From Paralichthys olivaceus (taxonomy: Eukaryota > Chordata > Actinopteri > Pleuronectiformes > Paralichthyidae), in the NCBI RefSeq assembly GCF_024713975.1, contig NC_091111.1, positions 2,851,001 to 2,915,000 on the forward strand: a DNA stretch of 64,000 nt, in the 5' to 3' direction. The notes beneath the pieces were generated by a model. The model was given only the letters and a program-made list of their open reading frames with translations, did not search any database and was not told where the DNA came from. Position numbers and translations under genes: made by a program. Below are positions 47,181 to 60,310 of the stretch, piece by piece. Position 1 is the first letter of the stretch. Each line of letters starts with the position of its first letter.

Positions 47181-47379
47181 CTGGACCACACACACAAACA
47201 GAATCAGCGTTTCTTCAGAGCTCGTTTTGTTTTTTCAACAAACTCTTTCAAAAATTAAAAGGTGATTTATTATCATTTTTGACCTTTAATTTTCAAATGA
47301 GTCATCTCCTACAACCTTACATTAAGTAGCCCTTTAAATTAAAAAATTTGTCAGAAGTTGGATGTGGCACATCTGTGCA

Positions 47380-47870
47380 ATGTTAAGCAGCACTGTCGCC
47401 TCGCAGCAAGAGGATTCTGTCAACCAACCAGGGAGATTGGATATTCTCCCTGTGTTTGTCTGGGTTTCCTCCAGGAACTCTAGCTTCCTCCCAAAGTCCA
47501 ACAACGTGCAGGTTAACCAGAAACTTTAAATAGTCCGTAAGTGTGAATGTGAGTATGGATAGCTGTTTGTCTAAATTCAAGTCAGGGGCCACATCCTTTG
47601 GAAGCTGCATTTTAAGACCTATTGAATCACAGTGGCATTATTAGACTGTCCCTTCCCTTCCGCTTCCCCACATGTAGCTGACAGAAGAGTCCTTCCATTC
47701 AGTAGACCCACAAAAACAAGGGACATTAAAACTTTCTCATCATGTTAAACTTTAGCTCTGTTGCTAGGCAACAGCAATAAGGGTGGGATAAGTCAGGTGT
47801 ACCCCGCCTCTCACCCAGTGTCAGCTCCAACACTGTGACCTTCAAAGGTGCATGGATGGATCATAAGTTG
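47380..47870 (+). repeat. Dispersed teleost repeat, copy 1 (interrupted)
   Basis: It begins 'agcactgtcgcctcgcagcaagagg', continues 'ctccctgtgtttgtctgggttt' and ends 'ggtgtaccccgcctctcacccagtgtcag' at about 47797-47826. The first and last parts belong to one very common repeat; some 180 bp between about 47610 and 47790 does not fit and may be an insertion or heavy divergence. Confidence 0.6.
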
Positions 47871-50800
47871 TTGAAAGAGGTTATAATTATCCCCCAACAG
47901 CTTCATATATTCCACTACTGACTTTAAAGTTGAATGCAGGCTAAAATGAATATCATTACCTTACACAGAACATTCATTTTAAAGTAGAGCACCATCTGTG
48001 TTTGAACAAGCACACTCATTTATAAGGTCAAATGCCCTTTTGATAAGTACAGCAGTTGTGTTAAACAGACCTCCCCTTTGTAACATGGCTTCTTCACCTC
48101 CTAAGCAGGCCAGCCAGGGGAAAATCTATATTCGGTTTATACACTCAGTGGAAATAAGGTGATGTGGTGCTCACTGCTTCCTGAATTGTATTTGCTATTG
48201 TCAAATTGGGGGCTGAGGGCCATTTTTGTCAGAAAAGCAATATTAACCTGCAAAGAACTGATTGTTTTCTATGAGAGTCATCAATTATAAGGGTTAGGTT
48301 AAAGTTTTACACACATTTGTCTTTGCAGTATTATTAATTTGCCGCTCTGGGCGAAGTCGCGTCTAGAAAGTCAATACTGCGCACAAAGGTTACAATTAGG
48401 TGGAAATTAATCAGAGCCACAGGCTTGTGCACCTAGGAAATAATCAAGGGACAAATCCTGCGGCCGCCTGGAAACCAAACAGGAGTTTAACACCTGAGTG
48501 TGGTGGAGCGACTCGCGGATCAATCAAAAGGCTTTTATGGAAATAGTTGGAAAAGAGATGGATTCTGAAATCGAGCTGTGATGAATACGCTGGTGGAGCA
48601 GAGTGTGCAGAAATCAATAGCAGATGATTCATTTCTGGCAGTGTATTGGTAGCAAGCTGAGTCCCCCAGGAAGTCTGAGCCATTTTCAACACACGCCTGC
48701 CTGTGTGCGTGTAGGAAGGTACGTACACTTGTAAAGGTCTGTGCATGCATCTCTTTTTTGCTTGAAGTATATTCTTATGCATATTCTGAATATTTGTGTG
48801 TTTGGATTTGGGCATTTCTGCATGTGTGCACTTTAACTGAATAGATGCTCTCAAAAAACCCTGGAAATTAGTAAGTAGATAAATCTGGTACCATGCAGCT
48901 TTCCTCCTTCTATAAGAGTAATGTTTTTTTTGCACGTGGTGCCTGACAAATAAGTGTAATAAAATAGACCTCATAATCAGCTCATCATGTGGCACAGAAG
49001 GTCCACATTGTGTATGTGATTCAAACCAGGTTGATCCTACCATTCATTACATCAACATGTGCATCCATGTTAAAACATTATGATTAAAAATTCACAGAAA
49101 AAAATCTATTACATTATTCACATTGCAATTACATTACAACAAGGTGCACTGATGCAAATTGTGACCAAAAGCAAGATTATGAATGGAAAGCTAAAAAAGA
49201 TAAATACATTAAAGGACAATATATAAAGTGAAGAATCCAGTGACGTCAACTTTACAAAATGAAAAGACACTCCTGTCAAGTGAAGCAAGTGTTGCTTTAC
49301 TTCAAATGAGCCTTATGACTTTCTGTCTCCCCTTTGCCCAAATATCAAAATATATATGAAATCAAAGTGTGCACCAAACCTCTCTAAAAACTCTTGATGT
49401 TACCGTGAGTGAAATCACTTTCAATAACCCAAAAGCACAGGACGTATGAGTTTGGCAGTGCACACCAGCACATTAATCCATTCAGATATTAAATTGTTCT
49501 GCAACTAAAATATGCATATCACTCAACATGTTCAAAAAATGGGGTGATCAAATTTGATTTAATGAGTTTGAAATGTCACCAGAAGGTTGATGGCTTCTTC
49601 CTGTCTTGCACTTGATGAACCTGCTGAAAATATGCTTGGGCACAGGTGGCGCCTGATTTGATGCAATAAATGTTTTCTGTTTTTTTGGGGGGGAAAATGA
49701 CAGGAATGGGATCCGTCGGCTAGTGACACATCTGCAGAGTTGTTCTCCTCTGCTTACTTCTGATGGAGAAAACGAAATAAAAGGGGTAATGATAGATTTG
49801 GGCGCAAATAAGTTTTATGCCTAGAATTTTTACTTTTAACAGAATGGACATAAAAAATGACTGCGCACACATGACAGATTGGGAAGTATGTTGGAAAAGG
49901 GGCAGAATAAAAAGGATAGTAACTGGAGACCAATCTAGTCGAACATTAACATAGAAGAACTATGTTCCTGCATCACATTAATCTATGGTAGTTAAGGCGT
50001 TAGTCATAGAAGGTATATAGTGGGACACAATTAAATCAAGCAACTTTAAAATGCATAGTCAAGAAGCACAGACTTAAAATGAAGCATGTATAGATTGCCC
50101 TATATCCTCTGTGGTTGTTTGTGTGTGTTGTTTTGTGTTTTGGATCATTGCTACTAAGAAACAGTTTGTAGCTGCTTCACTCTGACTTTCAATGCACAGC
50201 TTAACCGTCTGGGTGTCAGAGCATAAAACATTGCTTTTCTCAGTACTGTCAACTTTTAGATATGTCATCCATTTTTAGGTCTTATAGCTTTGTGTCAGTG
50301 TCGTTCCACCTTCACAAGAGGGAACTTTTACTGTGACATCCAATCCTCCTCTTTTCCAGAGGAACTAGAAATGTTTTTTTTTTCTGGTCGAGCGCCTCTC
50401 TCCATGGGAAATGGACGGAGACAATGCTAAGGACACTCTTGTCACAATAAAGATGATATATGCATGCTAAATTTTCAACCAAGACTCATTGAACGACTGA
50501 GCCTAAAATATATGTTATGAATTGGCGATGGTTATGACTCTATAATATATTCTGAGCTTGTGCCAGCTCCTCCTGGAGGAGCATGGGGCGAGCGTTCAAT
50601 ATATCTCACCACAGTGGTGATTTAAGCCTTACAGCAAGATTCTGTATCTGCAAACAGCTTTTACAAGGTTCTCCTCGTTTTCCTTGGCCCTGGACGTACT
50701 TTACCTGCTGTAAATGTTGCTGGGCCACCGACATCATGACTGCTGCTCTGAAAGCACACGTAGCCCCAGGACAAGTCAAAAATAAAGGGTACGAGGGTTG

Positions 50801-52530
50801 AATAAATCCTTATAGTCAAGGGCTGACGCTTGTGAGACAAACTGTCTATTAAAACAGTGTCAGTGTAATAGGTTTAGCATGCTACCCCACTGTGTTGTGG
50901 TAGGATGTTTCCATCTGGTTCCTGTTCCTTCAGGAAACATTGAAGCTTCCAGTTCCTTTCCAAGAACAGTCTAATGCTAAGTACTGTATATACGGCTGGA
51001 CCGTGGGAGGTCATTGTGCAGAATCGAAGATGTACTTGAAAACTGTGGAAGTAAACCGACTTTATAACATGAAGCTGGCAAAGAATGTCCATTTAAGTTT
51101 CAATTTTTGTGTTCTTAAATACAGCTCCTCCTGCTAATGTTTTCATTCATAAAGGGTTGTATTGCATGAGTAAAGCAGCCTTTGTGTGTCACATCATACA
51201 CAGTCTTCATGTGGGTCACAAATTATTGTTCCACCTCTCTGCCACTCACTAAACAAAGTAGCCCCAGTTTGAGCTATGCCTTTTGCGACTATAGCGACTA
51301 GCTTCAACGAAACTTTGAGGTTTGTCTAAAAGGGTGTTTAAAAGATCTTTGTGAAACTTGGTGGTAGGATGGGACTAAAGAAGAAGGATTTTGTTATATT
51401 GCAGCATATAATAATTATAATGTATACAAGTCTTGATTAAAAAAAATGGACATGTTAAGGAGACTGATTTATGATTGTGTGCAATTTGGTGCAGATCCAG
51501 ATACAAATCTAAATCTAGTGAATGTGAGTATACGGTCTGCTGAGTGCCCTTATATGTATTATATTGGTTTCTTGTCTGCTTGGAGGCACATGCACAGTTG
51601 ACATCTGCACAGTCTCATGTACAGTGATAATAAAATTGACATTGCGTTTAACCCTCACAGACCCTTGCGTACTTGAGCATGTGGAAAGTATAACATTAGC
51701 TTAAGCCTTATCACTCTTATCATAGTTGCTTCTCCTCCCAGAAAATCCCTACTCCACATTTTTGACATTTCAAAAACAGCATTGTTGCCAAAGATCTGCC
51801 TGTTTTCAGCTTGTACTTATTGAATTTGGAGGTTCAAAAGGTAAAGACAGGTATTGCAAGGGTATTAAAAAAAACTGCCTTTTCAGGGAAAATGTTGCAA
51901 TGTAGCTGTTGCAAGTGTTGAGAGCTAATCTTTAAGTCGAGCTACAGGCTAGAGGGCTTCACAGGGCCACAGACAAATACATAGGGTAGTAGATCTGTTC
52001 ATTCTTTGGAGATTCATTGCTCCTGCCATGTCATATTTATCTCCACTCTGTGGCTTGTCGGCCAACCATTTTACAAAACACTCATTTTACACTGTATCGT
52101 GTATGCTCTTTGTCTCTGTCACAATCCTCTCTCACCTCTTCCTGCTTTCTGTTTCTGTCTCTCTCCCTTTTTTATTCCTCCTTCTCCCCCTCTTCTCTCC
52201 TGAGTGTTGGAAGTGGTGCCACTTCTTTTCTGGTGGGCCCGAGCTATGTAAATGAACCACTCTGCTTCCCCACTTTCTTTTATAGATTGAGTGGGTGAAA
52301 TGTTGACAGAGTGACAGGACAATGAACAAGGGGATGCGGAGCACTGGTGACATTTCTGGTGAGACATGTCTATCCAGTCATTTTTGGACTTAAGTGAAAG
52401 TGAAGTAGGATGCTGCTGCAACAGATGTTCTCGTTCATACATGTGTGAATATCTCACACTGTAACCAGACTAAATTGAGATAAAGGATACATTAAGTTTG
52501 AAACAAGTTCACCACATGATTTTTCTTACA
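47871..52530. other. Long non-coding stretch
   Basis: No supported exon. A 199-codon minus-strand frame (48444-49043) lacks any recognisable motif. The segment about 48320-48530 looks CNE-like. A retroposon-tail relic may lie at 51555-51650. Confidence 0.4.
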
Positions 52531-52679
52531 TGGAGTTTAGCCAGACGCACATATGTAGAAGGGATTGTCATAAAGAATTGCCTTGGCTCCGAATTTTATC
52601 ATAACCACCTCGTCCGTCTCATCACAACATGCTATCATTTTACGGCCATTTCCTTCCACTGTTTTCATGGATATAACTA

Positions 52680-52980
52680 TTTTTGGTAGGCTCTGGCACA
52701 GACAGTCGAAGTATATAGCATATCTGTTCAACAGAAGAGGCCCCGGGATGCAGCCTTGAGGAACTCCACATGTCATTTTTTTCTACTTAGATGCAAAATT
52801 ATGCACCACAAAGTACTTCCTGTCTGTCTAGCAGGATTCAAATCAGTTTATCACTTTGCCAAAAGGTCCCGGGCTGTCTCGTCCTCGTGTTGTGGAGATC
52901 CAGTAATACTAAAGCTGAGATTCTGCTGATTAAGTGGATGTCATTGAAGAACAAATTAAAAAGATGGATTTAAAATTGTT
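52680..52980 (-). mobile_element. LINE reverse-transcriptase fragment
   Basis: The minus strand encodes MTCGVPQGCIPGPLLLNRY, which matches the conserved (T/S)CGVPQGS.LGP.LF motif of LINE reverse transcriptases of the L2/CR1/Rex1 kind. Weaker similarity ('LVLLDL') lies upstream toward 52900. The catalytic YADD box is not visible downstream. It is a decayed internal piece. Confidence 0.65.
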
Positions 52981-55079
52981 CATTAGTGATGCGGCATAAT
53001 AATGGCAAGTTTAAGCACCTGACCACTGATAATTTGGAGAAGAGAAGCAACCCATAAAACATTCCCCTTTCCAGTATTTGGATTGTTTTCATTGACAGTA
53101 TCTTAAGGCTGTAAAGCTGATGCAACAAATTAAAACTTAACATATTATTACACTGTGATAAATCGAAAAACAGCAGTCAGAGTAACATTACTGTTCATTT
53201 GAAGTTGTTGTATCTGACATATTCAAGTCCAGTATTCGCTGTGTTTCTAGGTTTCATTTTGAACATCAAATCCCAATACATGCTGCTCAGCTGGTAAGGA
53301 GCAGGTAGTGTACAGTGTGCTTATCAGAGTGTAAGCTTCTCCCTGCTGCTGTTAGACACAAGGCTGAAGAGGATTAAACCAGAGTAAGGAGGTTGTGGTA
53401 GGTAAAACCAATACAGTGAATTAAAATTATTTTCATTCAAGATCTGAGAGCGGAGGGAGACAGTCAGGTGATGATGCTTCACAGATTTGTCTCACAATGA
53501 GCAACACAGTCCTCACATACAATAAAAATAGCCATTCAATCGTTCATGTAAAAATATACAGCTTTAAACTTTAACAAAAAATCTGAGAGAGATTGGATTT
53601 TCATTAGCAAATAACACAGTCATCATACAGATAACCTTTTCTGTGATAAGCCTTGATTTGTCTGTGCCGGCTATAAGAGGATTTCTCTTTTCATTACCCC
53701 AATGATTTTTAACCCAGAGACACAGTGAAAACTCTGTGTATTGTAATATTACTGAGTACACATCTCATTCATTGTGCCAGACGCCTTCTGTCCTTGTTTG
53801 TGACGATTGACATTGGAGTTCAAATGGCTTTCTGTGTCGAGGGAGGTCCAATGGAATTCAATATCCCGACAAAACACTTGTCCTCTCTCTAGTGTCAAAA
53901 CTGATCTGACAGGCTTTAATGTAGCATTTCTGAAAACCTGAGTGGAGCCTGTGAATACAGATCCATTGCTACACCTCGTTTGTTTCATCCTGGTTTAGTC
54001 TGCTTGGCAAGCCTTGCTATCTGCTAAATCTGAGGAGCCAGAAGTTGTAAATTCAATAAAATATCCCCTCTACAAAAGTTGTTCTGCCATCTGCTGTTAT
54101 TATGACATTTGTACCTTGAAAATCTGGCGACACGAGAAAAAGTTTGCCTTCTGAAACGTCTCCATTTTAAATTTACAGTCGAAAGAACAAACCGCTGCCC
54201 TGCTTGTTTCTGCAGTGCAAGGACACAGTTGGATTTCTGCATGAGATTTGAATTTCGGTTCATTCATTTTGCACCTTACTTTGCCGTGAGAGTACTGTCT
54301 TTGCTCTCCAGTGGTTTTGCGGTTCAGCATCATTTCACCTGAGTAATGACTGTAGCTGGACGGAGCGGGCTTGTATCACGTTCGTGTCAGGGGTTGAGTC
54401 AAAGTGTGACTCTGCAGAAGTGACCCGCTGAACGTATAAAATGTCTCATTGGTACAACCTTCCTGCACTCAATTGTCCCCCCATTTAATCAATGGCAAAG
54501 ATCAATGCTGTTAGCTGGCTTCTTGTTTATAGATTTGGTGAGCTGCTCCAACTTTATTATGTGAGTCACTCAGACAACAGAGTGAAACTGTGGGCTGTTA
54601 CCCTGTAAACCAAGATGGTTTGTTAAAGAGACAGAGAATACATTACTGAACCATTGTCTTGTTTTGAAAAGCTAGAGAGGATTTTGTCTTTTTGCTGTTC
54701 AGAAAAGAAAAAACAGCAAAGTAATGATTCTTTCAACAAATACACAAGCTAGTATTGGCAAATGTGCTGTCTGTCATTTTTTACCAATGTAAATTAGCTG
54801 ACAAGAGCAATTGTAATCCTAATACTGATAATAATAATTTGACATATATAAATAATAGTAAAAGTTAGGTATAATCCCTGTTATAATGTACATATGCCTT
54901 TCAGACTGGACCCAATATGTGTCCTGAACCATATATACCGTATGTATCTAGTATTTCATCTTATAACATTCTATAAACAATGCACTTACTTTGGAAAGGG
55001 TTTTTCACAAATGAAAAATAACTAATCTGACAACATAAAATACAGCACAGCAGCACAAAACATATAAAACTAGTCAGTT
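52981..55079. other. Non-coding sequence, no feature recognised
   Basis: Overlapping short frames on both strands around 53750-54340 have no recognisable domain. Confidence 0.4.
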
Positions 55080-55570
55080 CATTGTTTCAAGATATTACTG
55101 ATCACCTATAAAACACTTCATGGTCCAGCCTTCAGTCACACTGCTGTGATACTGCTCCCCTATGAGCCAGGGCTAAGCCTCCTTGAGCAGGTCTCTGCTT
55201 CTGACTCAAGGTGACTGAGCTTTTACAGTCAAGGCCCCTCACCTCTGGAACTCTCCAATTCTGCATCTGAGGCTGCAGAGTCACTGACATCTTTTAAATC
55301 ACCTCTTCAATGATATAATTTAAAAATGGCCTTTTAATAACCCTAATCTAGCATGTTATCATCTGCATTCCTCATCTTTTATATTATTTTATTCAAATTG
55401 TTCTAATATCTTATTTTGATGTTTCTGTTTTTCCTGTATCATTTTATTCCCTGGTCCTAATTGCTTCAGTCCTGTTGAAATGTTGTAACCCTGTTTCAAC
55501 CAAGTCAAGCACTTCACAACAGTATTTTGAAAAGTGCTGCATTAATAAAGCTTATTATAATATAATATGG
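55080..55570 (+). mobile_element. LINE 3' end (L2/Rex1-like), 5'-truncated
   Basis: One frame reads YKTLHGPAFSHTAVILLPY, matching the usual 'YKALHGLAP.YL..LL.PY' C-terminal motif of these LINEs. It is followed by decayed coding sequence, then a 3' tail 'gaaaagtgctgcattaataaag' with AT-rich repeats. The copy is truncated and dead. Confidence 0.6.
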
Positions 55571-57865
55571 TATAACTTATACTCGTCAGAATGCTTTTGT
55601 TTTATTGATAATGCACACACAGCAGTCAACTATTCTGTAACACTGAAGCATCTCAAAATTACATATCTGCTTAAATGATGTGGCTTGTTCCCAAACTAGC
55701 CAGATGAATTGATAATATTTTTTCCAGCTAAACTTGAGAACAGTGCAGAGCAGACGTTTGTGTAGCAACAGTCACGGTGCTCTTTTAGAGTAGGACATGT
55801 GGAGGAAGAGAATCACATCCAGCATAGATAAAGTAGTTTAGTGTTCTTTTGTGCTCAAGGTTTTTCTGCTCTTTATTACTTTTCAGTCCATTCATCGATT
55901 CCTGTTTGCCTCTTTTCTTTTTCTTTTCCTTTTTTATAAGATATGTTTAGGCACTTTGACCTAAAATGACATGCAGGAAAGGGCCAGGAGGGAACCAGCA
56001 TTTACTGCCACCACAGATGACTTGATATCAGTGCATGGGAGTGCCGGATACCAGGTTAAGCTATCGGACATCTCCCTTTTCACATGCTGCCTGTTTTCCT
56101 GCAAGTCCTCTGACTCTCACACCCACCTGCTCACCCATTTCCCATCCATTCTGTCGTACCTAGTGACCTTGGATTGTCACACCTGCCTCCTGCTCTGGAC
56201 TCTCTGTCTGAAAGCACTTATTCAATGTGAAGGAAGTTCCATGCAGAAGAATATATCGAGAGTTCATCAGCTAAATGGTGAACAAACACCTTTGGACACT
56301 ATACTCGGGTCATTTTCTCTGCTCCTGTAAAAACGTCATCATTGCCTCACGATTAAAACGTGGTCAGTGCATATTGTACTGAATATATTTTCCCATATTA
56401 ATAAATAGAAATATTAATATTTACTACAACTTTTAATTCTCTTCAATTAAGGCTTTTCTGTTGCCTCTGCTGTTTATTAAGTCCCATCTGAGATGATATA
56501 TATTGCACGGTTAGTGAGCATCAGTTGTACACTACTTTTCACAATGCATTGTGGGATATTATGAGTCCTTTTGTAGGTCAGAATATCATTGCAACCTCCA
56601 CACTGTATGCAGCCAGCTGATTTCACAACATGGTCGTCTTGTTTCCGCAACAAATTGTTTCCCCTCAGTATTGTGGATTTAAGCAGGAGTAGTAATTTAG
56701 CTGTTAACACAAAATGCGAGCTGCACAAATTTCTTCTGATGAGTTTTCAAGTTATCTGCAGTCGATTTCATGCTAAACAAAGAGCGGCCATTTTCTCCCT
56801 GCACTGTTCATCTCACATGATTTTGAATGGTTCATTAGAAACTGTATTTGTGTTGCGTGAATGAAAACAAATGAAGTAAATATGTATTTAAAAAATACTT
56901 TTTTTCATATTTTCTTCAGACGCAACAAAGTAGAAAGCTTTCATAGAACTGCTGATGGTCTTGTCTTAGAGGACACACTGACCATTTAGAAAAGGATCTA
57001 GATGCACATTTGTTCCCATCCCAGGGTACCCTGATGTTTGATGATGCCCCGTTCCCCTCTTTAGTATTCCTCACCACTATCTAGACTCATAAGCGTGATG
57101 GCCTTGGGTGGAGGTGAAGACCTCTCTGCTCTGCTCTTGTGACACAGCGTTACCCCAGATGCTCTGGATAGCAGGTCGTCCCCCCCCAAGTCACATTGCA
57201 ACAGCAGGAAGGAGACTTTCCCCACTGAGGACGCACGTATCCACCAGTGACGGCACGACAGCTGGTGCCTCCAGAGCTACAGTGCTGCCAGCCTGTCAAG
57301 CTGCTAAATCACAGCCCCTTGATGTTGGGCTTGATTGGTGTAGTACTCTAAATGAACAAAGAGCGAGCAGAGATCATAAAATTTTGGAAACAAAGCGTCT
57401 GCGCTTTTGATGAGGGATGTTTACTCCACAAGCACATGCTGTTGGGGTTTATTTGATGCATGGGCAGGCTAATTGTGGAGATAACACAACTGTGATAATT
57501 GCAAGTGATCTCTGGTGAAATATAATAGCGAGGCACCGCGGCCCAGCCGTTTCAGAGCAAATCCGGCGTGGCTGTGAGTCGGCCGCTGGCGCCGCAGCAA
57601 TGATCTTAATAAGGGAGCATTAAACAAATGACCTGTGAAAATGGACAGTCATCTCTGTGCCCCAGGCAGCCATTTTGTCACCTGATTAGACTGCAGTCAT
57701 TAATCTGAGCAGGGGCTGTTCTTCAGCAGCTGCACAGTCAGAGTGGCTTTTCAGGAATCACATTGTTTATTCACAGTGTCGTGTTGGAAAATTACAGGGC
57801 TACAAGTCCAGGCCGGACACAGATGTATATAATTTAAAACCTGGAGGGGCTGAGCTCTCCCCTGT
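55571..57865. other. Non-coding sequence with a candidate conserved element
   Basis: No supported gene. The part at about 57520-57760 is more GC-rich, low in simple repeats and carries several homeodomain-type words (ttaataag, cattaaac, cattaatc). Confidence 0.4.
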
Positions 57866-57890
57866 TCACACACACACACACACACACACA
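57866..57890. repeat. (CA)n microsatellite
   Basis: About 12 CA units. Confidence 0.95.
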
Positions 57891-60044
57891 GACGCCTAAC
57901 AGTGGACTGTCAGGCAACATTGAACAATGTGGACCTCTATTAATCATTTTGAAATAATAAATCATATTTATTTTTTATTCCAGGTTTTAATTCTTGTACA
58001 TTTTCATTTGGGGACTCTGAATATCTATCAAAAGCCATTTTCACAAACTGTGCATGTGAGAAACATTCACTTACTTTAAATCTTCTGTTGGGTGATGCCG
58101 AGGTAGAGTGTGCAGGGCACCGGATAGAAACGTCAGCAACTCGCTCACTCACTCTGGACCACGACCTGCTCGCTTCACACATCGGCTCAGTCTATCATCA
58201 CGCTGCGGGAGCTGGCAGCATAAAGTCGGACATTTTGTCTTTTCACATTTGGCCCCTCCTGGTTATGTCTGGAGATGGACGAAGTTATAGAAGCTTTACA
58301 ACAACAAGCACTGCAGGGGGTTAAAAATGAACAAAGTTTTTGAAATATACCTTTTTGACATCACTGATATTGAGTGAAGAGACCAAAGTGAGATCCAGAA
58401 TTATATCTGATGTATCAGGAGAAATGGTTCCATTATCATGTTTGCCAGATCTGCTTGGTGTTTGGTGGGAGTGTGGATATTCACTGGAACTATGAGAATA
58501 AACTGCCTTAGTGATGCAGAGATAGATAAATAAGTTTTTGTGCCATTTAAAAGACAAGATACTTAATGAATATGGCCTCATTGTTGGGCAAGTTCCTTGA
58601 AAAAGCAATTACAATAATTACTTCATCATAAACGCAGACAATTAAATGGCTTTTATTGCTCCTTTCTTGGTGAAAGGTGACATTGAAGAACATAGCAGCC
58701 ACACAACTCTACATCACAGCTGACAAGTTGCAACGTCTGTATTTTACATGTGCAGAAACAGGAAACAACACACTGTGGTAACAAGCAACCAGACTATAGT
58801 TTGACGGGAGTTACTGACATACTTCTCCACACTGAGAGTGAAGCCACAGTCAAACGTCCTCCAACTCTAAACTCTTAACATGTCAGACTCAATGAAGCCA
58901 GGAAACAAAAAGACAATCTGGGTATGTTGAACTCTCTCTGTAGTCCCAGCCTCCTCCCTGTCTCCCTCTGAGTGTTTGTTTCCTTCTCTAGACATGTGGA
59001 TCTTGTATAGTTATTTGCCTCTTGTGTTGTTTGTATACTCGACTTTTTCAGGTCTCCATGGGGGAGAGGAAGTTCAGATCCTACCTATCTTTTCATGGCA
59101 CCATGTCTTCATGGATCATATTCTGCAATACCGCTACTTATCAACCTGTGCCCTATGTGAATAAATGTTGGTGTGTATATGTAGGTATTTTCAAAATCAG
59201 TTTGAATTGGTTCAGTAGACTGCCTTTGACAGCAGTGGCTATAATGTAATCTTTGTATTTCCTTTATTCCCACTCGGAGTCCCGGTTGAAAAAAACAGAA
59301 TTTCACTTTAATGACTATGTTTATTAATGTGGGCGTATAAATGAATGGTACTTACAAAAGCTTTTGGAATTTTCTCTGCTGGCAGTGACATGACAGCATT
59401 GGCTACAATGTAGTTGCCTCATCAAACAAGTAGGGATGGCCATCGAAGTCCAATGCGTCATCAACATTATTCATATCAGGAAATTATTAAACAGTTTGTC
59501 TCAGTAAAAGTCAAACTTCTTTTTGAAGCTCTCACTCTCACTGACGTTTCTGTCTCCATCTTTCTTCAACAACTCAAGACTCTCGAAACTTGAAATTTTG
59601 TGGACGGACAATGCCGCTGTGTTGCGGCTTCCAGCAGAGGCGATCTACTGGACGGATTCCAAAAGGTTTTTTCCACCACTCACTCACTAACTTACACACA
59701 CACACACATTTGTGAACAGAGGTAGCAGGCTGAAAAATACAAGAATTCCCCTTTAAAGTTTGAATCTACACCCAAACTGTCCATACTGTCAATCAATTCT
59801 GCTGCTGTACTCTATAAGAATGACATATTGCTCAAAGACTTTCAAAATTGTTAACTTGCAGAGGACATACAGAATTAGAAATCAATAATCTGGATATCTG
59901 AGCTACATAATCGAGACATAACCTTGAGATGTAGCAGGTGTAATGGACTGAATGCTGAACTGATGGGCTAAATTATTAACTTGAATGATCAATCAAACCA
60001 GCAGGTTAATAATTTCTTGAATTTGTCATTTCTTTCCTGCAGTT
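57891..60044. other. Non-coding sequence, possible repeat at 59600-59760
   Basis: The end of the 59600-59760 part, 'acaagaattcccctttaaag' after a short CA run, looks like the edge of a dispersed repeat. No gene supported. Confidence 0.4.
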
Positions 60045-60310
60045 CAACCTTGGTCTTTCTGTGCAGAGTTTGCATGTTCTCCCCGTGTCTGTGTGGGTTT
60101 TCTCCGGGTGATCCTCCAACAGTCCAAAGAAATGCCGACTGGGGTTAGGTTGAGTGGAGGCAAAGTTGAGAGTAGGTGTGAATGGTTGTTTGTTTCTGGA
60201 TGTTGCTCCTGTGATATGCTACAGACCTGTCCTGGGTGTGCCGCCAGGTGAGATTGGCCTAGCAATAATGTGGAGTGATGAAGCCAGTTCAATAGTTGAG
60301 GTCAGGGCTC
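60045..60310 (+). repeat. Dispersed teleost repeat, copy 2
   Basis: 'tgcatgttctccccgtgtctgtgtgggttttctccggg' and 'gtgtgaatggttgtttgtttc' mark the same repeat family as 47380-47870. It is better conserved at the left. Confidence 0.7.

Noticed and set aside
48444-49043. 199-codon minus-strand frame as a gene
   Set aside because: No recognisable domain or promoter. A frame of this length is not very surprising in 128 kb of strand sequence.
57108-57410. 100-codon plus-strand frame as a gene
   Set aside because: Composition is random-looking, with no domain and no flanking gene signals.
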